A stretch of 64,000 nt of DNA from Hyposmocoma kahamanoa (GCF_003589595.1 NW_020654810.1:17938682-18002681), one strand, 5' to 3'. Positions 32,020-42,579 are shown, numbered from the stretch's first letter. Numbers and translations: made by a program. Notes: generated from the letters alone by a model not told the origin.

Positions 32020-32940
32020 TCCCATGTGACAATGCTTCGTGAGGAAAGTGATTTGAAAAATATCTTTTAACACTAATTTATAAGCACTTTTCCTATTATT
32101 AGCTAACAAATCGCACCCCTCATGGAAGAATGTCATAAGTGGAGTTAAGTCCAAAATGTCAATTGCTCCATTAGATACAGAAAAATAAAACCCACATCCT
32201 CTCCAATTCTTATAACTCGATTCTGCTAATATTGTGTCTAATCGACCAATAAACGTTGTCGGCGTTACTCCACTTATGCCATTCTTCCATGAGCGATGCG
32301 AAATTATAGAACACGTTGTCTGAATTTTTTTAATTTTATTTGTGTTTTAAACAGCTTTTTTGCTGTATTGCCACTTTGTGAGAAACTTATGAAAGTTTCT
32401 TCACTCAGCCAGGCACCTTTACAGCTACCAGAAGACAGAGATGTATAATTTTATATAGATTAATGTTCTAAGTCGAAATATCCAAGAAGAATATTGACTG
32501 CTCGCCCTAGGGCCAATTACAATGGTAATAGCATCAATTTATACCCACTACCCTTTTCTTGTCCAACAAATGTAAAGGCTTGTTTCATTTGAATAACACA
32601 AAGATTGGGGCGTTCCGGTCGACCTTGTCTTACGAAAGCTAATCAATTATTGAGAAGCCTTTCATCCACATTGGATTCCGGGCGTATTCCATTACCGGAA
32701 TGTTGGAATTGCGAATTGATATCGAATAGCTCGGGAAATATCAGGAAAAGTCAGAAAGTGGACATTTTGAAATGATAGCTGCAAACTTTTGCATTTGTAA
32801 ATATTGTTTAGTAGCCTAGTACTGTTTGTATTTATGTATTGTATTAGATATAATTTTTTTAAGCTTTATGTTGAAAACAATATAATTAGTGAAGTAAATA
32901 AAGTATGTAATGTTAATTATTATTTGTTTTTACTTAGGCG
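32020..32940. other. Unique stretch, no gene supported
   Basis: The segment 32110-32300 has GCACCCCTCATGGAAGAATG near its left edge and, inverted, CATTCTTCCATGAG near its right edge (about 32277-32294). GACATT..GCTCCA and GGAGTTA words lie between, hinting at a worn ~190 bp inverted-repeat element. Segment 32490-32760 is unique and GC-richer. Confidence 0.35.
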
Positions 32941-32944
32941 TATA

Positions 32945-33150
32945 TGTGTTACCATGCTTCCCAGCAGTGTGTGGGTAGGCCAGCAGGTCTGCCACGCAGA
33001 GTTCTCAGATTCGGTTCCCGGGCAGAAATCAATATTTATATGGACAGCTTCTCTGGCGAGTTTGGGTGTAATTTGTTTTTGTCTCTGCGTATGTTCAATT
33101 GTTCATGGCACCCGCAATACAGGGTTTTCCCTAGAGCGGAATTATGAGTG
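32945..33150 (+). mobile_element. tRNA-derived SINE F copy
   Basis: GTGTGGGTAGGCCAGCAGGT is a worn A-box region, and TTCTCAGATTCGGTTCCCGG is a worn B-box region. The body AGAAATCAATATTTATATGG to TGGCACCCGCAATACAGGG aligns with the inverse copy at 37.7-37.9 kb. The 134-codon frame across it is a by-product. Confidence 0.65.
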
Positions 33151-33162
33151 GGTGCGTTGTTA

Positions 33163-33242
33163 CTTGCGCGAGAGCATTATAAAGCGCGAGATCTCTATGC
33201 GAGAATAGCAGTATCTCGCGCTTTATGTCGTTCTTGCGCAAG
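33163..33242. repeat. 80 bp hairpin related to the 131 bp MITE
   Basis: Arms 33163-33192 and 33213-33242 (CTTGCGCGAGAGC... and inverse) pair at about 25 of 30 positions. The 20-base loop CTCTATGCGAGAATAGCAGT differs at one base from the loop of the element at 18995-19125. The outer TIRs of that element are absent here. Confidence 0.75.
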
Positions 33243-33249
33243 TCACTGT

Positions 33250-34560
33250 CGTGACACGCGTGCGACATTTTTGCAGTAACAATTGGTGAAGCAAGAAGCA
33301 ATGCTTCTATAAGCGTCTAATTTGAAGGTACACTAAGGGCTATGGCCATGGCAGACTATCGTTATGGTCAAGGTGCTTCACAGTCCTCTACAACGAGCCA
33401 TAAACCGTATTGTTTTATGTCAAATAAAATATTTTTAATTTTAAATCTACTAAAACAGAATTTTGTAACTGAGCGCTGCCGTATCTAAAAACTTCTCTTT
33501 GTTCTTTTAACTAGGTAAGACTAAAGGTCCCACCTAAAATTACCAAGTATGCAGACGAACATTGTAATATCTCCTAGCGTACGTAAGACACTTCCTCGTT
33601 CGAAATTGTTACTTTGAATAAATTTCAATCAATTATCAGGGCTAGCTGTACTTCTAGTTGCTTGCCCCGAACCCTTTGAATATTCACTTGACATCTTTGA
33701 TGTAGTTTCCAATGTTGGTTGGTAGTCTAATTTATACAAAGGTTAGATAACAAACTACAGTATAGGTGATTCTTGTTGTCGTAGTAGTAGTAGTAGTTGT
33801 AATTGTGATGTAACATTTCGATTCGTTGTTTATTGGTACCGTCTAGTCATATCGAATTAGTTGCTCTAATATACTATTACATAATCAGACTTATGTTAGT
33901 GTTAAGGTATTTGATTTTCCTTACATAAATTTCTCGAATGAATGTTGATTAATGAATAAAATATTGGAAGAGGACGGCTACGAAGAACTTTCTCGGATCA
34001 AATTTAGTGTTCTTAAAAAGACTGGAGTACGTAATGAGAAGAATAAGAGGTTATATGAAATGTAAGTGAAGTAAGAGAGGTTTGTCAGAATCGTACTAAG
34101 TAATGGTGGGTAGTCTCTGCCTGGGTATGAATAAAATATTTTTCTTATACCGTCGTTGAGCGAACAACACCGTTGCAGTATTTTTGGAGTAATTTTAAAG
34201 GAGAGTGAAAACACAGTACATATTATTGTATAGAGTTGTTTTTTTAAGTTATTGTTAGTAGGTGCTAAATATTATAATTAATAAATAATTGTATCCGTGT
34301 TCTTTATAATATTTTACTTATATTATTTCGTTATAAACGTTTTATTTTGACTGGAGAAACGTTTAAAGGTAACTGTTTGCAGTTAACAAAACAGTTAATT
34401 TTCGATTTAGGCGGCGTAGTTTACTAAACGACGATATTATGCGCTACGACTTATAGGTACCTTGTAAGCTTTTTTTAGTCGATGAATATCAGTTTTTCTT
34501 TTTAAGCGATTTCAAAAAGTTAATTTTATTAAAAGTAGTAAAAGTTTATTTAATTTTTTA
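33250..34560. other. Unique AT-rich stretch, no gene supported
   Basis: Contains a short GTA trinucleotide run at about 33780-33798. No coding or repeat match seen. Confidence 0.35.
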
Positions 34561-34564
34561 TTGA

Positions 34565-34935
34565 ATTGATATTCAAATCGAAATCGAATAATCTTGAACG
34601 TCATCTTTGTATTAATAATTATATTAAACTAGTGGAGTAACTTCCCATAAAAAATAATTGAATATATATACAAAAGAATATAAAAAAATTCAATAAAAAT
34701 TTAAATACAATGAATAGCGACATCTCTAGCCAGGGCTGGTAGCTGTAAATAAATCTAACTGGGTGACGAAATACTTAAGATTTTGCATAGATGGTCCTAC
34801 GGCTAAAAAGTCGTTGAAAAACCAAATACGTGAGGTCCGCTGGTTCGTTATTTTAGAAGACGTCGGTTCGAATCCGGCCGGATCGAAGGAATTTTTTCCG
34901 AGTGTTCGATCTTTGTATTAATAATTAAAAGTTTA
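34565..34935 (+). mobile_element. SINE E, long copy
   Basis: About 370 bp aligning with 42000-42375: TAGTGGAGTAACTTCCCATA, AATAGCGACATCTCTAGCCA, AAAAAGTCGTTGAAAAACCA, then a tRNA-like part with GGTTCGAATCCGGCCGGATC (B box), AAGGAATTTTTTCCGAGTG and TTGTATTAATAATT. The A-box region (GTTCGTTATTTTAGAAG) is partly deleted. Confidence 0.8.
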
Positions 34936-34939
34936 TTTT

Positions 34940-36200
34940 TCGTTAATTATGTTTTGTAATAAGTTATGGAACAACTTTATGATGTTTGTAATTTAGTCTT
35001 ATGAGGTTCTTAGTATTTTGCAAATAACTCTGTATTTAATAAATCTTCTCCTAATATCTAATATCTTTAGTACATATCAAAAAAAGACTATATATTACCG
35101 CTCATGCTTTCCAAAGACCCGTCGAAAACCTCAAGAATTTACCTCAATAGCTTAGACCCCATAATCTGCACCATGTAGATAATTTATTAGATCAATATTG
35201 GCGGGACCTTAACGGTTATCGAGTTTAATTACTCGATTCAGACAATGGTTTAATAAGAAACGATGACTCAGCACTATCCTGTTGATTTATTAGCACCAAC
35301 TTTGAAGGGAAATTAGATGATGTTATATTATGTAATGGTGTTTTGGTTATTGTTGTAAGTCTGATTGTTTTTAAATTATTTGTGTATCTATGATTGATGG
35401 TTGTGACAAATATAATTAAAAAAATTCGATGTAAATCATTCGTACCCATGGTAGAATAAAGCCACGTATAATCAATTATTACATAATTTTAGAAGCAGTA
35501 GTTCTAGTATAAAAAAACATACGTCAAAAGTGCTTCTATTATTTATTTATTTATTTATTACATACATACAGCTATTTTTATACGACTATTCCTATACAAT
35601 AGTGTAGCATTTGATAACATAATCAATCACATAACATAACTAAAACTAGTTATTATTATTATTGAAAAATAATAACTATTAAAGTCTATTTCCAATAAAT
35701 GATAGTAATGGACAATATACAATACAATATTATAACTTTTTTTGTTAAATAAATGACCTCTAAAGTTTGTGGAATTACATCTATTTGCCAAGATTTGTTG
35801 AAATCGGTTGACGGAAAGTGCGCGAAACATATGAAATTAATTAAAGTAATACTATATCGAGCAAATTATGAATTATGTGCAATTTTATAACTCCCCTTTT
35901 TAAACATTAAAAAAATTTATTGACGACTAATATCGTTCGTAAAATCTTTATGTATACTCTCCTGAAAAGTTGTCATTTTGCGGTGTGACCTTATTACACC
36001 AAGGATGCAAATTTAAAATGGTCAAAGTTAGAGTTTGAATTATATTTTCATACGCCGTACTAGAACACATTTAGTATTAGTGCAATATTTAGTACAATAC
36101 ATGATGTATTTATCTTTCTATGAATAAATATTTTAGTTACAAAATTCATTACGGGGAAAGGCTCAATATTCTTATAGTGAAGAGAGTTTTCTTCATACTC
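34940..36200. other. AT-rich stretch; one partial repeat H inside
   Basis: No gene supported. It includes an (ATTT) run at 35538-35563 that may be a retroelement tail, and the H fragment listed separately. Confidence 0.35.
35757..35832 (+). repeat. Repeat H fragment
   Basis: GTTTGTGGAATTACATCTAT, TTGCCAAGATTTGTTGAAAT, CGGAAAGTGCGCGAAAC: the first ~75 bp of H only. Confidence 0.75.
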
Positions 36201-36204
36201 CGCC

Positions 36205-36345
36205 ACTCAAATTCAAACTGAATTAACTTTTATTTCATAGGTAAGAAAATTAAACTTGGAATCGTCACATTGATTAAACTCTAATGCTCATTCGTAAGAC
36301 AAATTCCCTTGAGAAAGACGAACTCAACTCTAGGGGTTGCTCTTT
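36205..36345 (-). repeat. LINE 3' UTR fragment (family of 44.9 kb)
   Basis: TCAAATTCAAACTGAATTAA, TTATTTCATAGGTAAGAAAA, GAGAAAGACGAAC and AACTCTAGGGGTTGCTCTTT follow the same order as the segment at 44884-45025, which there joins a LINE coding relic. Confidence 0.5.
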
Positions 36346-36439
36346 GTAAATGTACATTTACACACATTTCTCATTTACAATAGACAAAAAAAACGTTAGA
36401 ATAAAAACAAAGATATGCAAAAAACACATAAAAAAATTT

Positions 36440-36590
36440 GTAAAATGTCCTGGTTTATTCCGTGGCATATTTGGCAGAGCATCTGGCACGGATTGCCTGA
36501 AGATGTTGGTTCGAATCCAGCCGAATCGAATGAATTTCTAATTGTTCGATCTTTGTCATTAATAATTATGACAAACTAGTGGAATAAGTA
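36440..36590 (+). mobile_element. tRNA-derived SINE E copy
   Basis: CCGTGGCATATTTGGCAGAG (A-box region), GTTGGTTCGAATCCAGCCGA (B box), GAATGAATTTCTAATTGTTC, TTAATAATTATGACAAACTA and GTGGAATAAG. The tail is the same as in the other E copies. Confidence 0.8.
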
Positions 36591-36624
36591 GTAAAACATC
36601 GTGACATTCAATAAACTTAAAAAT

Positions 36625-37087
36625 CACAATATTTATATCGAGTTCTTAGGTTTTCGCGATTGTTACAGATAGGAAATGAAACTATTTTTCCTAAACTACT
36701 AACTTAACTATTTTAACTTATTTTTCGTACCACCAGTTTGGGATCCAGTATTTCCTCTAATGAAAAATCCCAAACAGACATAAGACTGCAGTACTAATTA
36801 ATATGTTTTAGTTTATTCTAATTTATATTAATAATTAATAATAAATTGAACTTAATAAAAATTCATTCAATAAAATAATTTGTAAAACTTAATGTAGCGT
36901 AAATTGGAATGTTTTCTTTATAAAATTAAAAATAAGGTATTTAATTAATAACTATTGTAAAGACTGTACCACCTCAGTCAACCGTGACCATGGGACCTGT
37001 AAAGGGCCCGACACGTCGGTTTGTTTGAAAAAACTAATATACGCGATTGAAATCCGAAAAAATAGTTTTATTTCCCACAATATTTAT
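36625..37087 (+). mobile_element. Repeat B, long form (439 bp) with 12 bp target duplication
   Basis: CACAATATTTAT is duplicated at 36625-36636 and 37076-37087. The body starts (AT)CGAGTTCTTAGGTTTTCGCG and ends TTTATTTCC. Its core of ~260 bp (AGTTTGGGATCCAGTATTTC to GACTGTACCACCTCAGTCAA) is absent from the short forms but present, inverted, at 16.69-16.98 kb. No ORF and no poly(A). The GTGACCATGGGACCTG and GGGCCCGACACGTCGG blocks are typical. Confidence 0.8.
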
Positions 37088-37214
37088 TTCAAACTTTGGA
37101 CGTTGCAAGTGAGTTCACAAGTTTTCCAAGGTTTGTGAACCGTCTTTGATATGCGAGCTTTATCACGATAATTTCCTTTACTATTAGCGAAATATGTTAC
37201 TACCAAACGTTACA

Positions 37215-37285
37215 ATTCGGTTGAGTTCAAACCATCGATCTTTGGGAAGTAACGGTTCTCCGACTGGGCTATAGCTGATACAATA
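37215..37285 (-). mobile_element. tRNA-like SINE head
   Basis: The minus strand reads TATAGCCCAGTCGGAGAACC (A box) and GATCGATGGTTTGAACTCAA (B box). The stems do not close as a tRNA should. No body was matched elsewhere. Confidence 0.5.
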
Positions 37286-37289
37286 TCCA

Positions 37290-37683
37290 AATTACTCCCC
37301 TCAAAGATATAAGCAAGCTATAAACCGTACAAGGCAAAAGGGTCAAGCTTCAACACCGTCACTCGTCAGGCATTTGGGTACGCAATTAGCGACTCCAAAT
37401 GTGGCAGACGCTTGTAGCATGGGTTTCACTTCTAAGACGTTTTCAACGTCGTGGAATCCAGGGACTGACCAACGGCATTCTTGGCTTAGCGAATGACCAA
37501 ACTATCTTTACAAACCATAAAGTACAAATTTGAGGTTAGTCCCTTAAAGCGAACGCAAAATGGACTGCAACTGGTGGTTGGTAGTAAATATCTAGCGGTA
37601 ATGTTGCGAATTTTATTGCCACGATTTGGACGTTGAATATTTAGAGCAATGCGCTTTGGAGGTCCGTTGTTTAAGATGCTACA
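37290..37683. other. Unique stretch, no gene supported
   Basis: GC is moderate and no repeat match was found. Confidence 0.35.
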
Positions 37684-37915
37684 TTATAATAATAGTAATA
37701 TAATAATAACGCGCACACACTCATAGCCCCGCACTAGCGAAACTCTGTGTCGCGGGTGCCATGGACACACACATAGACAACGACAAATTACATCCAAACC
37801 CACGAGAGAAATACATGTAGGCCATATAAATATTTCTCCCGGCCCGGGAATCGAACTCGGGACCTCTGCGTGGCAGTCCGGCATGGTAACCGTTCGGCCA
37901 CCGAGGCAGTTGAGG
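37684..37915 (-). mobile_element. tRNA-derived SINE F copy (well preserved)
   Basis: On the minus strand the head reads GCCTCGGTGGCCGAACGGTT (A box), ACCATGCCGGACTGCCACGC and GAGTTCGATTCCCGGGCCGG (B box). The body follows with GAGAAATATTTATATGGCCT and TGGCACCCGCGACACAGAG, ending in a TTATTATTATATTA-type tail. The head looks derived from a class II (long variable arm) type tRNA, but the body marks it as a SINE. Confidence 0.8.
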
Positions 37916-38221
37916 CAGTTATATTGGGTAACTACGAACTAAAAAAATTCTTTATTTACCTACTTCGGGCCATAGTGTACAAAATAATTTACTGAATAAT
38001 TTATTTTATTTACCGTGACCTAATTGAGGATGCCTTAAGGACAGGCTTAGGTCAGGTTTATCCTTACCCACTGGGTACCAGCATGTATAAAACCACTAAT
38101 GCGTGTTGATGAGGTGAAGGATGCACGATGTTGCAGCAAGTGGAAAAATCTCCGCTCACCCCAACATGTATGTAATTTTTTTTTTGAAGTTTATTCAATG
38201 TCCCGTTATTTTACTTTTTTT

Positions 38222-38845
38222 TATACTATCAAGTGAAGGGACGAACAAGTCGTGCGCCTGATAGTAAACTACACAGTTGCAGTTGCAGTTGCCACTCAGA
38301 ACTTAAAAAATCGCAAAGGTGTTAGGTGCACTACCACTGTTCGCGTCACCCTGAGACATAAGTTGACAAGTTCGCCCTTGTGAAGAACAAATGTAGTCTT
38401 CAATTCACCAATTAACAGAATATGTAGAAGCTACAATGATTTGAGAAGTACTTGTGATGCGCAAGTTAACGTCACATTTTAAATAAGAATAAAATTAACA
38501 CTAGTCGTAGAATGTAATATTGCACGTGTATTTAAATGTCTATTAATGTATTATTTTCGCTTTGTTTTTTTTTCATTCTGAATTTATGTTAAAAATATAT
38601 TAACCAAGTATTTTTTCAAGCATTGTGTAAATATGTCTGTCTTGTTGTCATGAAATTCAATATATATGTATACTTCAGTGTATAGCGAATGTTGTGTACG
38701 TCTGTAATTGTCATATGTATCAGTCCTAGCTTCATGTCCAATTTTTGTTGATTGTCAAATACATATGATGTTGATGTGCCTAATAATAATAAATAAATAA
38801 CTAAACAAGTTCCATGTGCCTGTAATTTCACCAGCAAAACTACCG
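38222..38845 (-). repeat. Repeat A copy split by an insertion
   Basis: The first part, 38222-38373, runs GGGACGAACAAGTCGTGCGC to ATAAGTTGACAAGTTC. The second, 38805-38845, runs ACAAGTTCCATGTGCCTGTA to CACCAGCA. ACAAGTTC is repeated at the junctions. Confidence 0.8.
38374..38804 (+). mobile_element. Retroelement 3' UTR insert with 8 bp target duplication
   Basis: 431 bp between ACAAGTTC duplications at 38366-38373 and 38805-38812. It is AT-rich with no coding remnant, and its plus-strand right end is AATAATAATAAATAAATAA, a tail-like sequence. This is best read as the 3' UTR of a 5'-truncated LINE. Confidence 0.65.
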
Positions 38846-38884
38846 CTACCATGATGTTCTTTTTTTTGTGAAATCATTCCACTA

Positions 38885-39015
38885 GTTTGTTATAATTATT
38901 AATTACAAAGATCGAACACTTAGAAAAATTCATTCGATCCGGCTGGATTCGAACCTGCACCCTCAGGCAATCCGTGTTAGATGCTCTGACAATTAAGCCG
39001 CGAAACGAAATAGCA
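38885..39015 (-). mobile_element. tRNA-derived SINE E copy
   Basis: Minus strand: CGGCTTAATTGTCAGAGCAT (A-box region), GCAGGTTCGAATCCAGCCGG (B box), ATCGAATGAATTTTTCTAAG, TTAATAATTATAACAAACTA. It closely resembles the copy at 36.44 kb. Confidence 0.8.
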
Positions 39016-39087
39016 TACCTTATGAATTTTTCCATATGGTGCTTGCAGTTCTTTGATTTTGGTTCTTTAATTTTTTTACAATACTAA

Positions 39088-39385
39088 GGTGACGGGACGA
39101 ACAAGTCGTGTGCCTGGTAATAAGAGATAATAAAACATCTGAGGGGCTCTGCCACTGCAGCCGACACCCTGAGACATGAGTTGACAAATCCCATGTGCCT
39201 GTAATTTCACCAGCACCTTTTACCCTTCAAAACGGGAACACAGTAATGCTGACATTACTGCTTGACGGCAGAAATAGGAAAGGTGGCAGTACTTTCCTGG
39301 ACGAACTCTTTCACAAGGAGCTCTAGTGCTACTAAAAGGAGCTCTACTGCTACTACAAGGAGCTCTACTGCTGCTATATGTAATT
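39088..39385 (-). repeat. Repeat A copy with triplicated end
   Basis: A full-length minus-strand copy. Its terminal word AAGGAGCTCTACTGCTACTA occurs three times in tandem (about 39316, 39336, 39357). It stands head to head with the next A copy. Confidence 0.85.
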
Positions 39386-39431
39386 ATTTATAAATATTAA
39401 TATCTGAAAAAACTTAAGGCAGTTCAAACAG

Positions 39432-39680
39432 CGGTAGAGCTCCTTGTATTAGCATAGAGCTAGAACACTGCCGCGTTCCGGTTTTGAAGGGTTTAAGATG
39501 CTGGTGAAATTATAGGTCCATGGGACTTGTTCACTTGTGTCCATTGTGATGGGCGCAGTGGCAGTGCCCCTCAGATCTTTGCGATTTAAAGCTATGCCAC
39601 TGCAACTATTATAGACAGGGTTGTCGCTTAACATCAAGCGCATGACTTGTTCGTACCATCCCTTGATAGTATTAAAAAAA
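39432..39680 (+). repeat. Repeat A copy
   Basis: Plus-strand copy from GTAGAGCTCCTTGTATTAGC to ATGACTTGTTCGTACCATC and TAGTATTAAAAAAA. It has a deletion in the CTGCCGCC region. Confidence 0.85.
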
Positions 39681-39689
39681 TTAAGCTAT

Positions 39690-40365
39690 AACAGTAAATT
39701 CAAATATTTCAAACCATTTATAAAATTTGATTAGATTTATCAAGCTATTCTAAAAAAACACCCATCCTTCTGATTAGAGTGGCTCTCTAATGGGTCTAAA
39801 GGAAGTCAGATTAAATGCGATCAAACCTGCCTTTATAAGCAAATTGTAGTCACATTGCAGGTTTATAATATGGTTATCATGAAGTCCGGCTTAGATCAAG
39901 AGATACTTTCGTTCGGTTCACAAAAGGGAAGAGATGCATAAACTGCTGTTGATGAGGGGAGAGTCAAACTTCACATATTTCTCTGTAATAATTTAACATT
40001 CACCAGCGTAAACAATACGTGGGTCACTTTGTCCACAAAAAGGACACTAGGAATGTTATTTATTATTATCGTGTATACACCACACTACGAGCTGCGCGTT
40101 TCTGTACTGTCAACATGATTAAACGTTCACTTTTTCACCAAAGGCGAGGCTTAGTGTCTATAAAATATAATGGTCTGAGGACTTAGCGTATGCCTATCTA
40201 CCTAAAACTAGCAAAAAAATCACCAAGATTTGGCTTTATACTTTTAAAACTTTACATTTAATTTGAAAAACAACAACTTAGTTTTATATACTTCCTCTTT
40301 CAGTTTTCACTTGTTTCTCTAACGTTCTTCCTTCATTATGAAATATATCGTAATTCTAAATCGTA
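39690..40365. other. Unique stretch, no gene supported
   Basis: No repeat match or coding signal recognised. Confidence 0.35.
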
Positions 40366-40369
40366 ACTA

Positions 40370-40560
40370 AATATAAATACAAGTAAAATAAATGTAAAGG
40401 AAGCTTCATTAGTATTAAAATAAGCAATAAAAAAGAAATCTCAATGATTATGCAATCATTATAAAGTATACAATTAAATCTTAGAAGTATAATAGTGTAG
40501 TTGCGATACCTAAACTAAGTAAATCAAATAAATCAGTACCTCTATTTTAGGTATCTTGTT
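40370..40560 (+). repeat. Dispersed repeat D, copy 2
   Basis: Aligns with 4755-4945: TAAATACAAGTAAAATAAAT, TTAGTATTAAAATAAGCAAT, GTAGTTGCGATACCTAAACT, TACCTCTATTTTAGGTATCT. Confidence 0.6.
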
Positions 40561-40758
40561 TGAGCAGTCCTTCTTTATATTAGTGCTTATAACCAGATTA
40601 GCTCTATTTATGTAACAACAACACAACTAGTTATTGTAATTGTTAGCAAGCCTTCTGTACCGTCATAACTCTTATTCCTAAACCAGGATTTGAAAGTAAT
40701 TTTACACTGTCTTATTCATTTCGAAATAATTTATTATTATTCCTTTATATTTATATAC

Positions 40759-40763
40759 ATATA

Positions 40764-40801
<38 letters not shown>
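40759..40801. repeat. (TA)n microsatellite
   Basis: An almost uninterrupted AT/TA run. Confidence 0.95.
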
Positions 40802-40844
40802 CACAAAACTCGCTGTACGTGAATTTGTCATTCGTAAACTTTGT

Positions 40845-40902
40845 GCTTTTTTTCAGGTAAGACAAAATGAGGTGTCATAACGAGCATTACTGAAACGTAA
40901 GT
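40845..40902 (+). promoter_or_regulatory. Candidate recursive splice site / micro-exon
   Basis: A pyrimidine tract (GCTTTTTTTCAG, ending 40856) is directly followed by GTAAGA (40857-40862). This juxtaposed acceptor and donor is the arrangement of a recursive splice site. Forty bases after the AG lies a second strong donor, GTAAGT (40897-40902). The window contains no host exon I can identify, so this is a sequence pattern only. It could arise by chance. Confidence 0.25.
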
Positions 40903-40967
40903 TTTTCTGTTTCTGTGTGTTTTTCTATGTGTATATTCTGGTTAAAATTATTCATTAAACTGATCTA

Positions 40968-41249
40968 ATGTTAAACGTAATGTTGAATATGTTTACTAAA
41001 AATACACATTACGTAATCCGACAACTACAAAGCAGCGGTCGCATAAGATGTCCAAGGGGGGAGACGCGGGGAGTATGTCTCGAATATGACATATCGGGGG
41101 GCCGTCAGCACCGCAACACTGTACCAGAACTTGGTCTGCGGCCAGCGGCAGATGTGTATTGTACAACTCCAGTTCAACTGTACATAGACTATTGTTTCAT
41201 AGAAGTTAAAGTAAAAGCAATATGTGCCTACATAACATATAAATTGTGA
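40968..41249 (+). other. 93-codon open frame, significance unknown
   Basis: ATG-led frame with a GC-richer middle (AAGGGGGGAGACGCGGGG, TCGGGGGGCCGTCAGC) encoding GRIRCPRGETRGVCLEYDIS. No family recognised. It follows the candidate splice site by 70 bp. The minus strand is open over most of the same stretch, which argues for compositional bias. I would not annotate it as a gene. Confidence 0.15.
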
Positions 41250-41259
41250 AGGTTTTGAA

Positions 41260-41880
41260 CATTGTAACTCCAAGTCACGAATGACGATGGGTTATAAGAA
41301 TGTAAACCGTATTAGAGATTAAGTAATTTTTGCCAGACAACAATCATTGCCACTAAAACTTTATGTATCTAAATACAGTTTTATAGAATTCTTATACTGT
41401 ATTTGCTGTTTTTAGTCAGTTTTTAGAATTAAGCGATGACCCAATGCCGAAGAAGAATCATACTTCCATATTAAGCTTCTGCACGAACTATTAACTAATC
41501 TATGCACACAACGTTCAAAGTTTTCCGCTAAGGGAAAACGCCTGAAGCGAGACGCGCCTATATGCGACAGTACAATTATTAGCGGCCATCAAAACATGAC
41601 TATTTACTTACGCGATTTGAACCCACGGGTGCTTTGCAGCTCTTTTCGGGACACTTCTGACGTGACACAAATTGTATCCCGGACATGGGCCGTACAAAGT
41701 GCCTTGTTTGCGACAGGTCGACTACTCTGGAGATCGTTTAGCATATAACGCAGGACTATGAATATTGTCTTCAGTGTCCATTTTAATTCTTTTCTAAGCG
41801 GTATATTTTTGTTATCAATAATGTGCTTATGTACTTTTATCACCATTTACACACTTTTTAATTCTTAGATTAATTTCAAA
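41260..41880. other. Unique stretch, no gene supported
   Basis: No repeat match. An 80-codon minus frame at 41604-41846 lacks motifs. Confidence 0.35.
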
Positions 41881-41883
41881 TAT

Positions 41884-42375
41884 TACTCTTTCGTGGCTTA
41901 GTTGGTATAGCGTCTGGCACGGTATGCAAGAAGACGTCGGTTCGAATCCGACCATCCGGTCGGAGGAATTTTTTCTGAGTGATTTTTCTGAGTGTTCGAT
42001 CTTTGTATTAATAATTATAACGAACTAGTGGAGTAATTTCACAAAAAAATAATTTAATATCAATTCAATAAAAATTTAATTAATACAGTGAATAGCGACA
42101 TCTCTCGCCAGGACTGGTAGCTGTAAAGATACTAACTGGGTGATAAATCTGTCATAGATTTCTCATAAATGGCGCTACGACTAAAAAGTCGTTGAAAGAC
42201 CAAGTACAAAGACACGACGCAAGCACATAGAAAAATTCGTGAGTTCCGTTGGTTCGTTCCGTGGCTTAGTTGGTATAGCGTCTGGCACGGTATGCAGGAA
42301 GACGTCGGTTCGAATCCGACCGGATCGAAGGAATTTTTTCTGAGTGTTCGTGTCATCTTTGTATTAATAATTACT
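41884..42375 (+). mobile_element. SINE E tandem dimer
   Basis: Two tRNA-like heads (about 41889 and 42257) share TGGCTTAGTTGGTATAGCGT (A box) and CGTCGGTTCGAATCCGACC (B box). They flank a ~250 bp body, TAGTGGAGTAATTTCACAAA to AAAAAGTCGTTGAAAGACCA. Both heads are followed by GGAATTTTTTCTGAGTG and TTGTATTAATAATT. In the second head the would-be acceptor ends CGTTCCG and CGGATCG pair at six of seven positions. The anticodon arm is poor, so I do not call a tRNA gene. Confidence 0.8.
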
Positions 42376-42429
42376 CTTTCATTTTACTTTACATTTCCAT
42401 TATTATTTTAATTTGGATTATTTTGTACC

Positions 42430-42572
42430 TGAAATCAAATTGGAACACTCAGATCTGGATCAATTATTTTCAAAGTTTCCCGAATAGGTTCGACTGAATA
42501 TCAATGTGGGGATGTTCATAGCAGTAGAACTCCTTGTAAATGATTTCGTCCAAGGAAGTACTGCCACCTTTA
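42430..42572 (+). repeat. Repeat A 5' part with extension
   Basis: The extension GATCTGGATCAATTATTTTC to GATGTTCATAGCAGTAGAAC runs into A (CTCCTTGTAAATGATTTCGT, AAGTACTGCCACCTT), which then stops. Confidence 0.75.
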
Positions 42573-42579
42573 AAGCTCG

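Noticed and set aside
32804..33208. 134-codon open frame
   Set aside because: It runs across SINE F and part of the hairpin, so it is a by-product of repeat sequence.
42252..42335. Functional tRNA gene
   Set aside because: The A and B boxes, acceptor stem and T-arm look good, but the anticodon arm is poor and the SINE E tail follows directly.
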